Below, piece after piece: positions 8,187 through 16,999 of a stretch of DNA of 54,958 bases. The stretch covers positions 1-54,958 of the forward strand of contig JAJZCW010000022.1 of NCBI GenBank assembly GCA_021828865.1, given 5' to 3'. Made by a program: the position numbers and the translations under genes. The notes under the pieces were generated by a model. It searched no databases. It worked only from the letters and a program-made list of their open reading frames with translations, and had not been told where the DNA came from. Each line of letters starts with the position of its first letter. Within the stretch, counting starts at the first letter, position 1. This DNA is from Bacillota bacterium. GTDB taxonomy: Bacteria > Bacillota > Bacilli > Alicyclobacillales > SLC66.

Positions 8187-9686
8187 ATGCCAAATACCAT
8201 GGAGTTAACCTTTCCAGAAATAGCTTCAAAGCTTGATCAAAACGATGAATACCTGAAAAAGCTTTTGGGTGTCGGTGTAAGCTGGGACATGCTAGCAAAG
8301 CCGTTTGTGTTCTCAGGCCAGCGGATGACAGCCTACACAGCTAACGGTTTTTTTCTTACTATGAACATGGTGCTTATTTTAGATAATTTGGAGAAAACAC
8401 TAAGGCAATACTTTCAGGATCAGGGAAACGAACCATTTCATATTCAAGAACTCATTGAGTATTTAACAGTGACCGTGGGTTTTGTGCAAGTGCAGGCAGT
8501 GGATAAAATGCAAGACGCAGTGAGATATATTTTATCTGGTCCCATGGTCCTCTTTATCGATGGAAGCAATGTGGCGGTGTTGATCGATACCCGTATTTAT
8601 CCTATGAGAAGCATTAGCCAGCCGGAAGTGGAGCGAGTGGTGCGCGGCCCCAGAGATGGCTTTATTGAAGTTATGCTGATGAACGTGGCATTGATACGCC
8701 GACGACTGAGAGATCCAAGATTGCGTGTGGAATTGTTCCAGATTGGAACCCGCGCACAAACAGACGTCAGTCTCATGTATTTGGAGGATGTCACCAACAA
8801 AGACTTGGTCAGGGATATCCGCGAAAAAATCAAATCATTTCCCCTGGATATTGCCGCCATGGGGGCACAATCGATGACCGAATGGATCGGTCAGGTGAAG
8901 TGGAATCCTTATCCCATCTTTCGGTTGACTGAAAGGCCAGATGTGGCAACGGCTGGATTGATGGAAGGACAGGTGGTAATCGTCGTCGATACGACCCCTG
9001 AAGTAATGATTGGGCCTACGACGATTTTTCATCATATTCATCACCCTGACGATTATCACAACTATCCGTCTGTCGGATTATACATGCGTATCGCTTCCTT
9101 TCTGGGGTTCCTATTTTCTGTGTTTGGCCCCTCTTTATTTATTGTGCTCGCGGCAGAGCATGATCACTTGCCAAAAAGTTTGATGTTTTTGGGAACGCCC
9201 AAACCGTTGCCACTTTCACTCGGTCTTCAGTTTTTCATTACACAAGTGGTAATTGATTTGTTCGAACGGGCGGTAATCAATACGCCTTCGACGCTCGCTA
9301 CTGCGATCAGTATCTTTGCGGCCATCATCTTCAGCCAATTTGCGGTAATGATGAATCTTTTGTCTCCTGAGGCACTGTTTTTTGTAGGGACTGCTGCCGT
9401 GGCACAATACGCCACCTCTTCGAGAGAACTAGGTTCTGCGAATCGCGTAGCTCGTCTCTGGATGATCGTTATGGCATGGGGACTTGGTGGTAAAGGGCTG
9501 GTTATTGCCTCCATCATTTGGCTGTTCGTGATCTGGCGTACCCGTGCTATGGCAGTTCCTTATCTTTGGCCGATCGTGCCTTTTAGCTGGAGAGGGTTAA
9601 AGGGGCTTTTCTCGAGAAATCCGTTATATCAATTGGGAAATATCACAAATCCGTTGCGCCCGCAAAGACAATCTTCAAAAAAATAA
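8187..9686 (+). CDS. GerA/SpoVAF-family spore germination protein (orphan A-type subunit)
   Basis: 499 residues from the ATG at 8187 (site GAAGGGG); a TTG at 8151 would add 12 residues. The N-terminal soluble half carries the family signatures VRGPRDGF, RTQ/RAQTDV-type and LTERPDV/EGQVV motifs; the C-terminal half has five or six membrane helices. The start of the protein (KLLGVGVSWDM) and the FERAVINTPSTLATA motif fit the SpoVAF/GerA group, inner-membrane spore proteins associated with nutrient receptors or the SpoVA channel. No B or C subunit gene or spoVA gene is adjacent, so it stands alone here. Forespore expression is expected from the family but no promoter was identified. Confidence 0.85.
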   Translation: MPNTMELTFPEIASKLDQNDEYLKKLLGVGVSWDMLAKPFVFSGQRMTAYTANGFFLTMNMVLILDNLEKTLRQYFQDQGNEPFHIQELIEYLTVTVGFVQVQAVDKMQDAVRYILSGPMVLFIDGSNVAVLIDTRIYPMRSISQPEVERVVRGPRDGFIEVMLMNVALIRRRLRDPRLRVELFQIGTRAQTDVSLMYLEDVTNKDLVRDIREKIKSFPLDIAAMGAQSMTEWIGQVKWNPYPIFRLTERPDVATAGLMEGQVVIVVDTTPEVMIGPTTIFHHIHHPDDYHNYPSVGLYMRIASFLGFLFSVFGPSLFIVLAAEHDHLPKSLMFLGTPKPLPLSLGLQFFITQVVIDLFERAVINTPSTLATAISIFAAIIFSQFAVMMNLLSPEALFFVGTAAVAQYATSSRELGSANRVARLWMIVMAWGLGGKGLVIASIIWLFVIWRTRAMAVPYLWPIVPFSWRGLKGLFSRNPLYQLGNITNPLRPQRQSSKK

Positions 9687-9688
9687 AC

Positions 9689-9730
9689 ATGCGGGCTGTT
9701 CTCCTCTTTAAGAGCGGCCCGCATATTTTC
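9689..9730. terminator. Bidirectional intrinsic terminator between convergent genes
   Basis: A 14-pair hairpin (outer arms ATGCGGGC and GCCCGCAT at 9689-9696 and 9717-9724, continued inward with two wobble pairs, loop CCTCTTTA), followed by ATTTTCT. It sits between the gerA gene ending at 9686 and the DUF378 gene ending at 9732, so it can stop transcription from both sides. Confidence 0.85.
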
Positions 9731-9731
9731 T

Positions 9732-9935
9732 TTACACTTCTCTGTCCCTGCGAAAATCGGTGAAAAGTAAACTGATGGTATAAATCCCCGCCAATCCCAC
9801 CAGTGTATACACCACGCGGCTCAGTATTGCTGTTGGGCCACCAAATATGGATGCGACGAGATCAAACTTGAATAATCCCACCAACAGCCAGTTCAGTGCT
9901 CCAATGATGACTAATACGAGTGCCAATCTGTTCAT
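9732..9935 (-). CDS. DUF378 small membrane protein
   Basis: A 67-residue protein with two membrane helices and the DUF378 pattern: ALVLVIIGALNWLLVGLF, then FDLVASIFGG, then RVVYTLVGLAGIYTI. Function unknown; the family is common in Bacilli. An in-frame ATG two codons earlier (9941) touches the GGGGGG ribosome binding site, so the ATG at 9935 is preferred. Confidence 0.85.
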   Translation of the reverse strand: MNRLALVLVIIGALNWLLVGLFKFDLVASIFGGPTAILSRVVYTLVGLAGIYTISLLFTDFRRDREV

Positions 9936-10142
9936 GTGCATCCCCCCTGATACTTACATAGTATCTCCTGTCCATTAAATTTATCCCTCATGGAAAATGA
10001 CAACACAGCTTGGTAAAATAGTCGTCAAATTGCCAAACATCTCATCCTGTCTTAGTCATGATGCCTTTTGGTGTAATGAATTTAAGTGGTATCCTATGTT
10101 TAAAGGGATTCACATGACTAATTGACTAAATGGGGGATTACC

Positions 10143-11663
10143 ATGAAGGATTTCAAGCAAAGTGTACTTGAACTCATCATTGACACTTCAACCAATTTGC
10201 CACCTGATGTGAGAAGGGCATTGATTCAATCCCAGGTCAAGGAGGAAGTTGGTTCTCGAGCAGCAATTGCATTGCGGACTATCTTTGATAACGTTTCCAT
10301 GTCTGAGGAACTTGAGGGACCAATTTGTCAGGATACAGGACTGCCCACCTTTATCATTCATACGCCTATAGGCGCTAACCAATTGGTGATGGAAAAAGAG
10401 ATCAAAGAAGCGGTTGCGGAAGCCACAAAATTAGGTAAGCTTCGCACGAACTCTGTGGATTCTCTGACAGGTGCCAATACGGGGGACAACCTGGGACCGG
10501 GCACGCCAGCGATACACTTTCACCAATGGGAAAATGACGATATTGAAGTGAAGCTCATTCTAAAGGGTGGCGGTTGTGAGAATAAAAACATTCAATACAG
10601 CCTGCCAATGGAAATTGACGGACTTGGCAAAGCGGGTAGGGACCTGGACGGCATCCGCAAGTGCATTCTTCATGCTGTGTATCAGGCCCAAGGCCAAGGG
10701 TGCAGCGCTGGTTTTATCGGTGTTGCTATCGGGGGAGATCGCACGACAGGTTATGAACATGCGAAAGCGCAACTATTTCGTAAGATGGATGATGTCAATC
10801 CAATTCCTGAATTGGCGGAACTTGAGAACTACGTCATGGATACCGCTAACGAACTTGGTATTGGCACCATGGGATTTGGCGGAAATGTGACGCTACTTGG
10901 ATGCAAAATTGGCGTATTGAACAGGCTTCCCGCCAGCTTTTTTGTATCTGTTGCTTATAATTGTTGGGCGTTCAGGCGCCAGGGAGTTTTGCTAGATGGA
11001 CAAACAGGAGCCAGAAAAGCATGGTTATACAAGGATGAAAAGGTGAAGATGCCGACTACTACTTCTTCTTCTTTTGGCGAATCAGCCGTGGTACTGAAAG
11101 CGCCGATTTCAGAAGAGCAGATTCGCAAATTGAAAGTGGGCGATGTGGTGATCATCGAAGGCGAGATGCACACCGGTCGTGATGCGCTCCACAAATACTT
11201 GATGGAACATGATGCGCCAGTCGGTCTGAACGGCGGAGTCATTTATCACTGTGGTCCTGTCATGCTAAAGGATGAAGAAGGTTGGCACGTCAAGGCGGCA
11301 GGTCCGACGACGAGTTCCAGAGAAGAGCCATATCAGGCGGAAATCATTAAAAAATTTGGACTTCGTGCCATCATCGGCAAAGGCGGTATGGGACCAAAAA
11401 CACTTGCTGGGCTTAAGGATCAAGGTGCTGTCTACCTCAACGCCATCGGCGGAGCTGCACAATTTTATGCGAAATCAGTGAAAAAAGTGACGGGTGTGGA
11501 TTACCTCGAACAATTTGGTATTCCTGAAGCCATGTGGCACCTCGAGGTCGAAGGATTCCCAGCCATCGTGACAATGGATTCTCATGGCAATAGTTTACAT
11601 GCAGAAGTGGACGAATTGTCGAAGAAGAAGCTGGAAGAATTTGCGGCACCGGTATTTAGCTAA
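10143..11663 (+). CDS. fumA: Class I fumarate hydratase, fused alpha and beta domains
   Basis: Iron-sulfur fumarase of 506 residues, interconverting fumarate and malate in the TCA cycle. The alpha-type domain (to about residue 290) has the three expected cluster ligands: Cys62 (ICQDTG), Cys187 (QGCSAG) and Cys274 (NCWAFR). The beta-type domain follows (KVGDVVIIEGEMHTGRDALHK, then GPTTSSREEPY and GKGGMG). The start is ATG 10143 after GGGGGA. Class I tartrate dehydratases share this fold, so substrate is assigned by likelihood. It is a single transcription unit, with a terminator that overlaps the 3' end of the convergent gene. Confidence 0.9.
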   Translation: MKDFKQSVLELIIDTSTNLPPDVRRALIQSQVKEEVGSRAAIALRTIFDNVSMSEELEGPICQDTGLPTFIIHTPIGANQLVMEKEIKEAVAEATKLGKLRTNSVDSLTGANTGDNLGPGTPAIHFHQWENDDIEVKLILKGGGCENKNIQYSLPMEIDGLGKAGRDLDGIRKCILHAVYQAQGQGCSAGFIGVAIGGDRTTGYEHAKAQLFRKMDDVNPIPELAELENYVMDTANELGIGTMGFGGNVTLLGCKIGVLNRLPASFFVSVAYNCWAFRRQGVLLDGQTGARKAWLYKDEKVKMPTTTSSSFGESAVVLKAPISEEQIRKLKVGDVVIIEGEMHTGRDALHKYLMEHDAPVGLNGGVIYHCGPVMLKDEEGWHVKAAGPTTSSREEPYQAEIIKKFGLRAIIGKGGMGPKTLAGLKDQGAVYLNAIGGAAQFYAKSVKKVTGVDYLEQFGIPEAMWHLEVEGFPAIVTMDSHGNSLHAEVDELSKKKLEEFAAPVFS

Positions 11664-11670
11664 GCCTATA

Positions 11671-12900
11671 CTATAAAAACGGCCATAATGGGGAGAGCAC
11701 CAGCTCCCCCATTTTTTGTGCCAAAGAACGATGATTCCATTCATCAAGTTGCAGTTCCTTGCAATAAGTCAGGTCATGTTGAAAAACTGCCTCTACGCAT
11801 GCTGCCATCTGGTCATCCAATATTTCCATGTTGATTTCATAATTGCCCAACAAGCTGAGACGGTCCAGATTGGCTGTGCCTATCGTTGTCCAAAGTCCGT
11901 CGATGGTCGCGGTCTTAGCATGGATCATGCCTCCCTGATATAAAAATACACGTATCCCCTCTTTGAGGCACTGTGTAAAATACGTGCGTGCCAGCCAATC
12001 AGCGAGAAGGTGGTTGGATCGCTCGGGGATTAACAATTGAACATCTACACCGCGGTGAGCAGCGCGAATGAGTGATCTGAGCACATAACGGTCAGGAATA
12101 AAATAGGGGGTAGTCAGATACACTCGGTTTTTTGCCAGATCAATCGCGTCGATGTATAACGAACGTATTGGGAAAGTAAGTTGAACGGGGTTATTTTCAT
12201 AAAGGCGAATATTAGGGATAATCGATGCTGCAGCTGGATTGAGGGGAAAACTTTTTTTTCTTGCATGGTCATTCCAAAAATCTGTAAAGGACGCATAGAG
12301 ATTTTGGGCACTTGGTCCGTCTACTCGTATGTGAGTATCTCTCCATTTTTTGCCATATAAATCGCCGATATTGTAGCCACCGGTATAACCGATTTTACGG
12401 TCGATTACCAGCAATTTGCGATGGTCGCGTGCCAAACGTCGCGGGTCTAAAAAGTCTAAAAACCTAGCCCACGAACGGTAAATAAGAACATGCACCTCAC
12501 TAGGAAATTGCTTGAATGCGCTTGGTACCACCAAATTAGCAAATCCATCGAAAATGACGTACACAGGTACGCCGGATCTGGCTTTTCTGATCAAAGTCTC
12601 CTTGAATTGATTTCCGATCATATCGCCTTTCCATATGAAGGATTCGAGGCAAACCGATTCTGTGGCTGCTTCGATATCCTTCAACATGGCGTTGTAAAGG
12701 TCCATACCATAAGTATAAATCTGAAGTTTATTCCCATTAATAGAAACGGGTGGTTGATTTGTTTCCCCAAAAGACAAGTGTGCTCTTCTTCTGCGAAACC
12801 TAGTAATAAACGCTGAACTGATGATCACAACTAATTGAGAAATAACAACTAATAGGATGATAAAAAAGATAATTCTTTCGAGGAGCACATAAATAGGCAA
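11671..12900 (-). CDS. Cardiolipin synthase-like phospholipase D family protein
   Basis: 409 residues with one N-terminal membrane helix (about 7-32) and two HKD catalytic motifs: HRKLLVIDRKIGYTGG beginning at His160 and IHAKTATIDG with His327. These are the two phosphatidyltransferase half-sites of the PLD superfamily. The length and layout suit a ClsA/B-type cardiolipin synthase that condenses phosphatidylglycerol at the membrane, although bacterial Cls enzymes often have two helices. The start is TTG at 12900 with GGGGAG nine bases upstream. It converges on the fumarase gene. Confidence 0.85.
   Translation of the reverse strand: MPIYVLLERIIFFIILLVVISQLVVIISSAFITRFRRRRAHLSFGETNQPPVSINGNKLQIYTYGMDLYNAMLKDIEAATESVCLESFIWKGDMIGNQFKETLIRKARSGVPVYVIFDGFANLVVPSAFKQFPSEVHVLIYRSWARFLDFLDPRRLARDHRKLLVIDRKIGYTGGYNIGDLYGKKWRDTHIRVDGPSAQNLYASFTDFWNDHARKKSFPLNPAAASIIPNIRLYENNPVQLTFPIRSLYIDAIDLAKNRVYLTTPYFIPDRYVLRSLIRAAHRGVDVQLLIPERSNHLLADWLARTYFTQCLKEGIRVFLYQGGMIHAKTATIDGLWTTIGTANLDRLSLLGNYEINMEILDDQMAACVEAVFQHDLTYCKELQLDEWNHRSLAQKMGELVLSPLWPFL
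11687..11717 (+). terminator. Intrinsic terminator of the fumarase gene, inside the neighbouring coding sequence
   Basis: AATGGGGAG (11687 onward) pairs with CTCCCCCATT with one bulged base, followed by a run of six T on the plus strand (11712-11717). It lies within the last codons of the convergent phospholipase D-family gene, so one stretch of DNA serves as both terminator and coding sequence. Confidence 0.75.
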
Positions 12901-12985
12901 GCTGTCTCACTCCCCATTGCTAAACTAAACTTATTAATCCTATCCGATCAGTTATTAATTGTCAAAATCAATTGCTTAGAGTGAG

Positions 12986-14470
12986 TTATTCCAAAGTAAA
13001 TTCGGCCATGTTTTGTGAATGGTTGGGTCCCTTCTTGTTAGTCGAGTTGGAGGACCGGAATATGGAAATTAACATGACCAAAATACTGAGAATGGCAAGT
13101 CCGATAATGGTCGTATGGAAAGAGTCTACCAGCGCATGAACAGGTGCATTGTTCATCGTAAACCCAAGTACAATCGTCACCCCTTGGAAAATGGCGAATG
13201 CGAGTGCAATACCAACGCTTTGTCCAAGCGAACGAGCCATATTAAGCATGCCAGATGAAACACCGAGCGATTCAGAGGGTGTACTTCCCATCACTGAACT
13301 GTTGTTAGGAGGGGTAAAGATCCCCATCCCCACACCGATGATGAATAATAGCAAAATCATGATGGCGATGGATGAGGTTGGCGATAGGAATATCAATCCG
13401 GTAGTACCGATGAACATCAAAACGGCGCCCATCACAGTAGGTATTTTTTCTCCCAAACGGTCAGCGATGCGCCCTGCGATCGGCGCAAGTATCATCATGC
13501 CTAGCGGCAATGGAGAGGTCAATAACCCGGAATGAGCAGACGGAAACTTCAACACTTCCTCCAGGTAATACGGAATGATAAAAAGTACGCCGTACATGAC
13601 TGCATAAGTGATAGCGCCAGAGAGATTGCCCCATGTCAGGTTTGTGATCTTAAATAAAGCAAAATCAATGATGGGGGCTTTATGCCTTTTTTCCTGAAGG
13701 TAAAATCCGAATAGCATGATGATACCAAGGATGATAGAAATGATGATGACTGGTGACAACCATCCGCGTTCGTTGCCTTGGTTAATACCATAAAGCAAGA
13801 ATACCAAGCTGACAGCAATCAAAAATGCGCCGACAAAATCAAACGGTCGCCTGACCTCGGCTTTTTTCAGATTATCTCGTGGGAGAATCATGGCTGCAAG
13901 CGTGGTACCGATGATGCCCACAGGAACGTTCACATAAAAAATCGAACGCCAACCGAAAGTCCCAATGAGAAATCCTCCGATTGTAGGACCAAGAGATAGG
14001 CCAACCGCAAGAGCGGTTCCTTGTATGCCTATGGCCTTGCCTCGGGAATGTTCTGGCACCGCTGAGGTGACGATGGCGATGCTATTGGATTGCAACAGTA
14101 CGGCACCAATGGCTTGCAGGATGCGGGCAATAATGAGTACAGTCAAATTTGGGGATGCGCCACATATGGCAGACCCAATGATAAAGACAGTAAAGCCAAT
14201 CGTATAGAGCGGTCTACGTCCAACAATATCTGCAATTCTGCCGAATATCGCCAAGAGTGCAGTGAGTGTTAACAAATAGGCGAGTGCCACCCATGCGGTT
14301 ACACTAATCGAATTATGAAAATCGTGCGCAATGGTGGGTAATGCTACCGTAATGATGCTGGTATCAAGCGCAGCCATAAAAGCGCCGATAAACACAGTCC
14401 CCACGACGTACCAAGGATAATTGGGACGGTTTTTGAAAAATGCCAAAGGTAAATTATCGAATTTATTCAC
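12986..14470 (-). CDS. MFS drug exporter, DHA2 (EmrB/QacA) type, 14 helices
   Basis: 494 residues with about 14 membrane helices. The family motifs are present: LDTSIITVALPTIAHDF in helix 1, the motif A region GRIADIVGRRPLY, and motif C-like GPTIGGFLIGTFGWR in helix 5. It would export drugs or toxic compounds using the proton gradient. The GTG start at 14470 overlaps the 3' end of the upstream GntR gene by 8 bases and has GGGAAGAG before it, so the two are translationally coupled and the GntR protein is probably its regulator. Confidence 0.9.
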   Translation of the reverse strand: MNKFDNLPLAFFKNRPNYPWYVVGTVFIGAFMAALDTSIITVALPTIAHDFHNSISVTAWVALAYLLTLTALLAIFGRIADIVGRRPLYTIGFTVFIIGSAICGASPNLTVLIIARILQAIGAVLLQSNSIAIVTSAVPEHSRGKAIGIQGTALAVGLSLGPTIGGFLIGTFGWRSIFYVNVPVGIIGTTLAAMILPRDNLKKAEVRRPFDFVGAFLIAVSLVFLLYGINQGNERGWLSPVIIISIILGIIMLFGFYLQEKRHKAPIIDFALFKITNLTWGNLSGAITYAVMYGVLFIIPYYLEEVLKFPSAHSGLLTSPLPLGMMILAPIAGRIADRLGEKIPTVMGAVLMFIGTTGLIFLSPTSSIAIMILLLFIIGVGMGIFTPPNNSSVMGSTPSESLGVSSGMLNMARSLGQSVGIALAFAIFQGVTIVLGFTMNNAPVHALVDSFHTTIIGLAILSILVMLISIFRSSNSTNKKGPNHSQNMAEFTLE

Positions 14471-15212
14471 TAATCTCTTCCCTTTCCATTTTCCTAGTTA
14501 AGCGAACGCGATAGTCATAAAATTTTGGCCGATACTTCGCAATGGAGTATTCGATGGGCTGACCCATTTTATCTCTGGTTACCCGTTCAACATAAAGTAC
14601 TGCATCTCCAGGCTGACAGTGGATGGCTTTTGCAGTCTCTTCATCCGCGTTCACGGCCGAAATAGCCTGTTCGCCTGCAGCAATCGAAATTCCGTGAGAC
14701 TCGAGTATCGAATAAATACTTGTCTTGCGAAGAGTAGGTTCATCAATTAATGGCAAAATCTCATGTGGCAAATAGCTGATATCAGCCATGATCGGGTCCC
14801 CATTTTCACAAATGGTGCGGGAGATTCTTGCGACCTTTGCGTCAGTTGGGATGCGTAAGTGTAAAGCAACATCCGGCGTGGCATCCTCTACCTCGATGGT
14901 GAGTTCGCATGCATAGGCAGATCGGCCGTATAATTCCAGTTCTTCACGAAAACCATATAAAGGTGAAGAGGTAAAAAGCTGTTCTCTCTTGGCTACATAG
15001 GTGCCCCTTCCCTGTTTCCGAACCAGATGGCCTGACGCAACAAGATCAAGAAGCGCTTGGCGAATCGTCGTCCGAGAGACGTTGTGAGTGGTGATCAGCT
15101 CACTCTCACTGGGGATGAGACTGCCTTCAGGCCATTCCCCTGATTCGATTCTTTCGAGAAGCCAGGTTTTTACCTGTAAATAGAGTGGGTAACCAGATCG
15201 TAACTGTGTCAT
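14463..15212 (-). CDS. GntR/HutC-family transcriptional regulator (UTRA domain)
   Basis: 249 residues. A winged helix at about residues 8-76 contains the recognition helix region PSESELITTHNVSRTTIRQAL and the wing GRGTYV. A UTRA ligand-binding domain fills about 95-240, ending with the typical VERVTRD and YSIAKYRP motifs. It overlaps the MFS exporter gene and probably represses the pair from the palindrome about 17 bases upstream of its start (15229-15252). The inducer is unknown. ATG 15212 lies just after AGAAGGGC. Confidence 0.9.
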   Translation of the reverse strand: MTQLRSGYPLYLQVKTWLLERIESGEWPEGSLIPSESELITTHNVSRTTIRQALLDLVASGHLVRKQGRGTYVAKREQLFTSSPLYGFREELELYGRSAYACELTIEVEDATPDVALHLRIPTDAKVARISRTICENGDPIMADISYLPHEILPLIDEPTLRKTSIYSILESHGISIAAGEQAISAVNADEETAKAIHCQPGDAVLYVERVTRDKMGQPIEYSIAKYRPKFYDYRVRLTRKMEREEISE

Positions 15213-15228
15213 GCCCTTCTAACCTCTC

Positions 15229-15252
15229 ATCATAATGTTATGACATTATGAT
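15229..15252. promoter_or_regulatory. Perfect palindrome, candidate operator of the GntR-MFS operon
   Basis: ATCATAATGT (15229-15238) and ACATTATGAT (15243-15252) form a perfect 10-base inverted repeat around TATG. The centre has the GT...AC half-site shape seen in GntR-family operators. It lies directly upstream of the GntR gene, where an autoregulatory site is expected. No loop sequence or T-run suggests a terminator. Confidence 0.6.
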
Positions 15253-15409
15253 AAATGATGCTAAGCAATTTGCCAATAGTTGATTAGATGTTGACCTTTC
15301 AATTTTCAACCGTTCCCTTATAAAATTCCCCGTTCCCAGTGTAAAATGCAATGTATTCTCATGAGGAGATTCGTGATAAAGGAAGTGTGAGAAGGAATTT
15401 AAGCGCGAG

Positions 15410-16324
15410 TTGATGATTTCCAGCACGTTTACAGCCTTATTCGATATGATGCAGGCAAATATAGGAAAGGGATGTGTCAATCCCGTGAGGAAATCAATTC
15501 AGTCATCGGTCTCAATCGGTGTATGGGTAATGGTGTGGATATTGGTCGCCATTTTTGTTGATGGGGCAGCTTTTCTATTGTTGCGTAGTCCTCTCTACCA
15601 GAATCAAGCTTTATGGTTAATGAGTCGTGCTAATGCCGTTGCTGCCTATCTCATTTTTACTTTGGTCACCATTTTGGGGCTAATTCTCAGTCATCCTCAA
15701 AATAAACAGTCATGGAAACAATCGAAATTCATATTGCCGTGGCACCAGGCGCTCATTCCTACTTTTCTAATGTTGATGGGATTTCATCTGCTCTTTTCAA
15801 TTGGGGATCCAAAATCCGGTGTGGCTTGGTACACCTTGTTTTTGCCATTAACTTCTGTTTATACGCCATTTGCCATGCTTCTTGGCTCAATTAGTATAGG
15901 CTTGCTCATTATAGTCATCATTTCGACTATGTGGAGAGGAAAGGGGCGAAATTGGCTCAAAATTCATCGAATCTCACCTCTCATTTGGTGGCTTGTATTT
16001 GCTCATAGTTTGTTGGCGGGAACGGATGTACACGTGCTACTTCCTGTCTATGTTGTCACAGGCATTTTGGTGGTTGGGACGATGATATGGCGCTATGGAG
16101 TAATTCCAACGCATCACGATCCCCATCCCTTTATGATCTCCATCAAATGGGGGGGATTGGCTCTGGTTGGGCTTATGGCACTCTCGCCTCTTGCGATGGT
16201 TCCTCCGGCCACAACGACAAGCGTATCGGTGCAAGTCAAACAAGACAAACAAACAGTTCAACAGTTAAAGCAGCAAAATCAGCAAGCAAAACAACAATTA
16301 CAGCAGGCAGAATTGCACTTGTAA
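15410..16324 (+). CDS. Ferric-reductase-like transmembrane heme protein with coiled-coil tail
   Basis: Up to 304 residues. About six or seven membrane helices carry His residues spaced like the heme ligands of ferric-reductase-like transmembrane domains (LPWHQALI, MGFHLLF, KIHRISP, FAHSLLAG). After the last helix comes an extracytoplasmic Gln-rich tail of about 40 residues (VKQDKQTVQQLKQQNQQ and on) that should form a coiled coil. No FAD/NAD domain is attached, so electrons would have to come from a partner. The start is uncertain: TTG 15410 or ATG 15413 have a distant AGAAGGAA site; GTG 15485 gives the most natural membrane protein N-terminus (VRKSIQSS, then helix 1). It is followed 52 bases later by a small coiled-coil protein. 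Confidence 0.65.
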   Translation: MMISSTFTALFDMMQANIGKGCVNPVRKSIQSSVSIGVWVMVWILVAIFVDGAAFLLLRSPLYQNQALWLMSRANAVAAYLIFTLVTILGLILSHPQNKQSWKQSKFILPWHQALIPTFLMLMGFHLLFSIGDPKSGVAWYTLFLPLTSVYTPFAMLLGSISIGLLIIVIISTMWRGKGRNWLKIHRISPLIWWLVFAHSLLAGTDVHVLLPVYVVTGILVVGTMIWRYGVIPTHHDPHPFMISIKWGGLALVGLMALSPLAMVPPATTTSVSVQVKQDKQTVQQLKQQNQQAKQQLQQAELHL

Positions 16325-16376
16325 GCTGATTTGAGCTTGGGAATGGAATTAAATCGAAGTGAAGGAGTAATATGTC

Positions 16377-16640
16377 GTGAATAAAAAACATCCTTATTTC
16401 ATGGGGGCCATCTTTAGCGTGTTGATATTATCGTTTTTTCTCTACGGATTTGCGCTTTCTTATAAACAATCACCCGTTAATACGAATCCAACCCTGGTTC
16501 AATTGGGGCAAGAAATCAAAACATTGCAGGCGACCAATCAGCAGTTGCAAGCGCAGGTTCAATACGTAACGAATTTGAATCAACCACAAACGACTTCTAA
16601 TACGCAACCGTTGTTTCAAACGATGACTGGGGCATCGTAG
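16377..16640 (+). CDS. Small single-helix membrane protein with extracytoplasmic coiled coil
   Basis: 87 residues starting at GTG 16377 (GAAGGAG upstream). One membrane helix (about 9-29, MGAIFSVLILSFFLYGFAL) is preceded by basic residues, so the rest should be outside the cytoplasmic membrane. That part has heptad-like Gln/Leu repeats (VQLGQEIKTLQATNQQLQAQV) followed by a Gln/Thr/Asn-rich end. I know no family for it. The Gln-rich coiled coil resembles the tail of the heme membrane protein encoded just upstream, suggesting that the two associate. Confidence 0.65.
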   Translation: MNKKHPYFMGAIFSVLILSFFLYGFALSYKQSPVNTNPTLVQLGQEIKTLQATNQQLQAQVQYVTNLNQPQTTSNTQPLFQTMTGAS

Positions 16641-16651
16641 TAGGAAAAACA

Positions 16652-16679
16652 GGGAAAAAGGTCTTGCGACCTTTTTCCC
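16652..16679. terminator. Bidirectional intrinsic terminator
   Basis: A perfect 12-pair hairpin, GGGAAAAAGGTC with GACCTTTTTCCC, around the tetraloop TTGC. The A-rich and T-rich parts of the stem provide the U-tract in either direction. It lies between the convergent genes ending at 16640 and 16686. Confidence 0.85.
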
Positions 16680-16685
16680 ACTACG

Positions 16686-16883
16686 TTATTGCGCAGCTTG
16701 GGTTTGCCTGTTTCCCGGAAGAATTAGGTTAAAAAATCCTTTTCGTAAGCCTTTGCTACGCATTAATCGTGAAGCGGCAATCCCTAATCCAGTACCAAGC
16801 AAAAGTGCCGAGAAGAATCCCATGCCATTTCTTTTTTGCGGTCGTTGCCAATTGCGGGTCATGCTTTGCCACATTCTCATCAT
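16686..16883 (-). CDS. Small basic membrane protein, function unknown
   Basis: 65 residues beginning at ATG 16883, nine bases after a very strong GGAGGGGG site. A basic N-terminus (MTRNWQRPQKRNG) precedes a single Gly/Ala-rich helix (FFSALLLGTGLGIAASRLM) and another basic stretch (SKGLRKGF). The strong start site and clean boundaries make it a real gene; it resembles small Bacilli membrane proteins of the YrzQ/YtxH kind only in general character. Confidence 0.6.
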   Translation of the reverse strand: MMRMWQSMTRNWQRPQKRNGMGFFSALLLGTGLGIAASRLMRSKGLRKGFFNLILPGNRQTQAAQ

Positions 16884-16999
16884 GGCTTGTCACCCCCTCC
16901 TCGGTTAGGTTGTGCAACATATCGCTTTGCATGCACCTGAATGACAGCCTAGAAATTCCGAAAATACTTTGCTATGGTACTGATGGGAGGCGATTCTTC

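Noticed and set aside
12490..12816. Plus-strand ORF of 108 residues
   Set aside because: It is antisense to the cardiolipin synthase-like gene, which has clear catalytic motifs in its own frame.
16769..16999. N-terminal extension of the M29 aminopeptidase
   Set aside because: It lies over the divergent small gene, has no start site, and the ATG at 17000 has GGGAGG and gives the normal family length.
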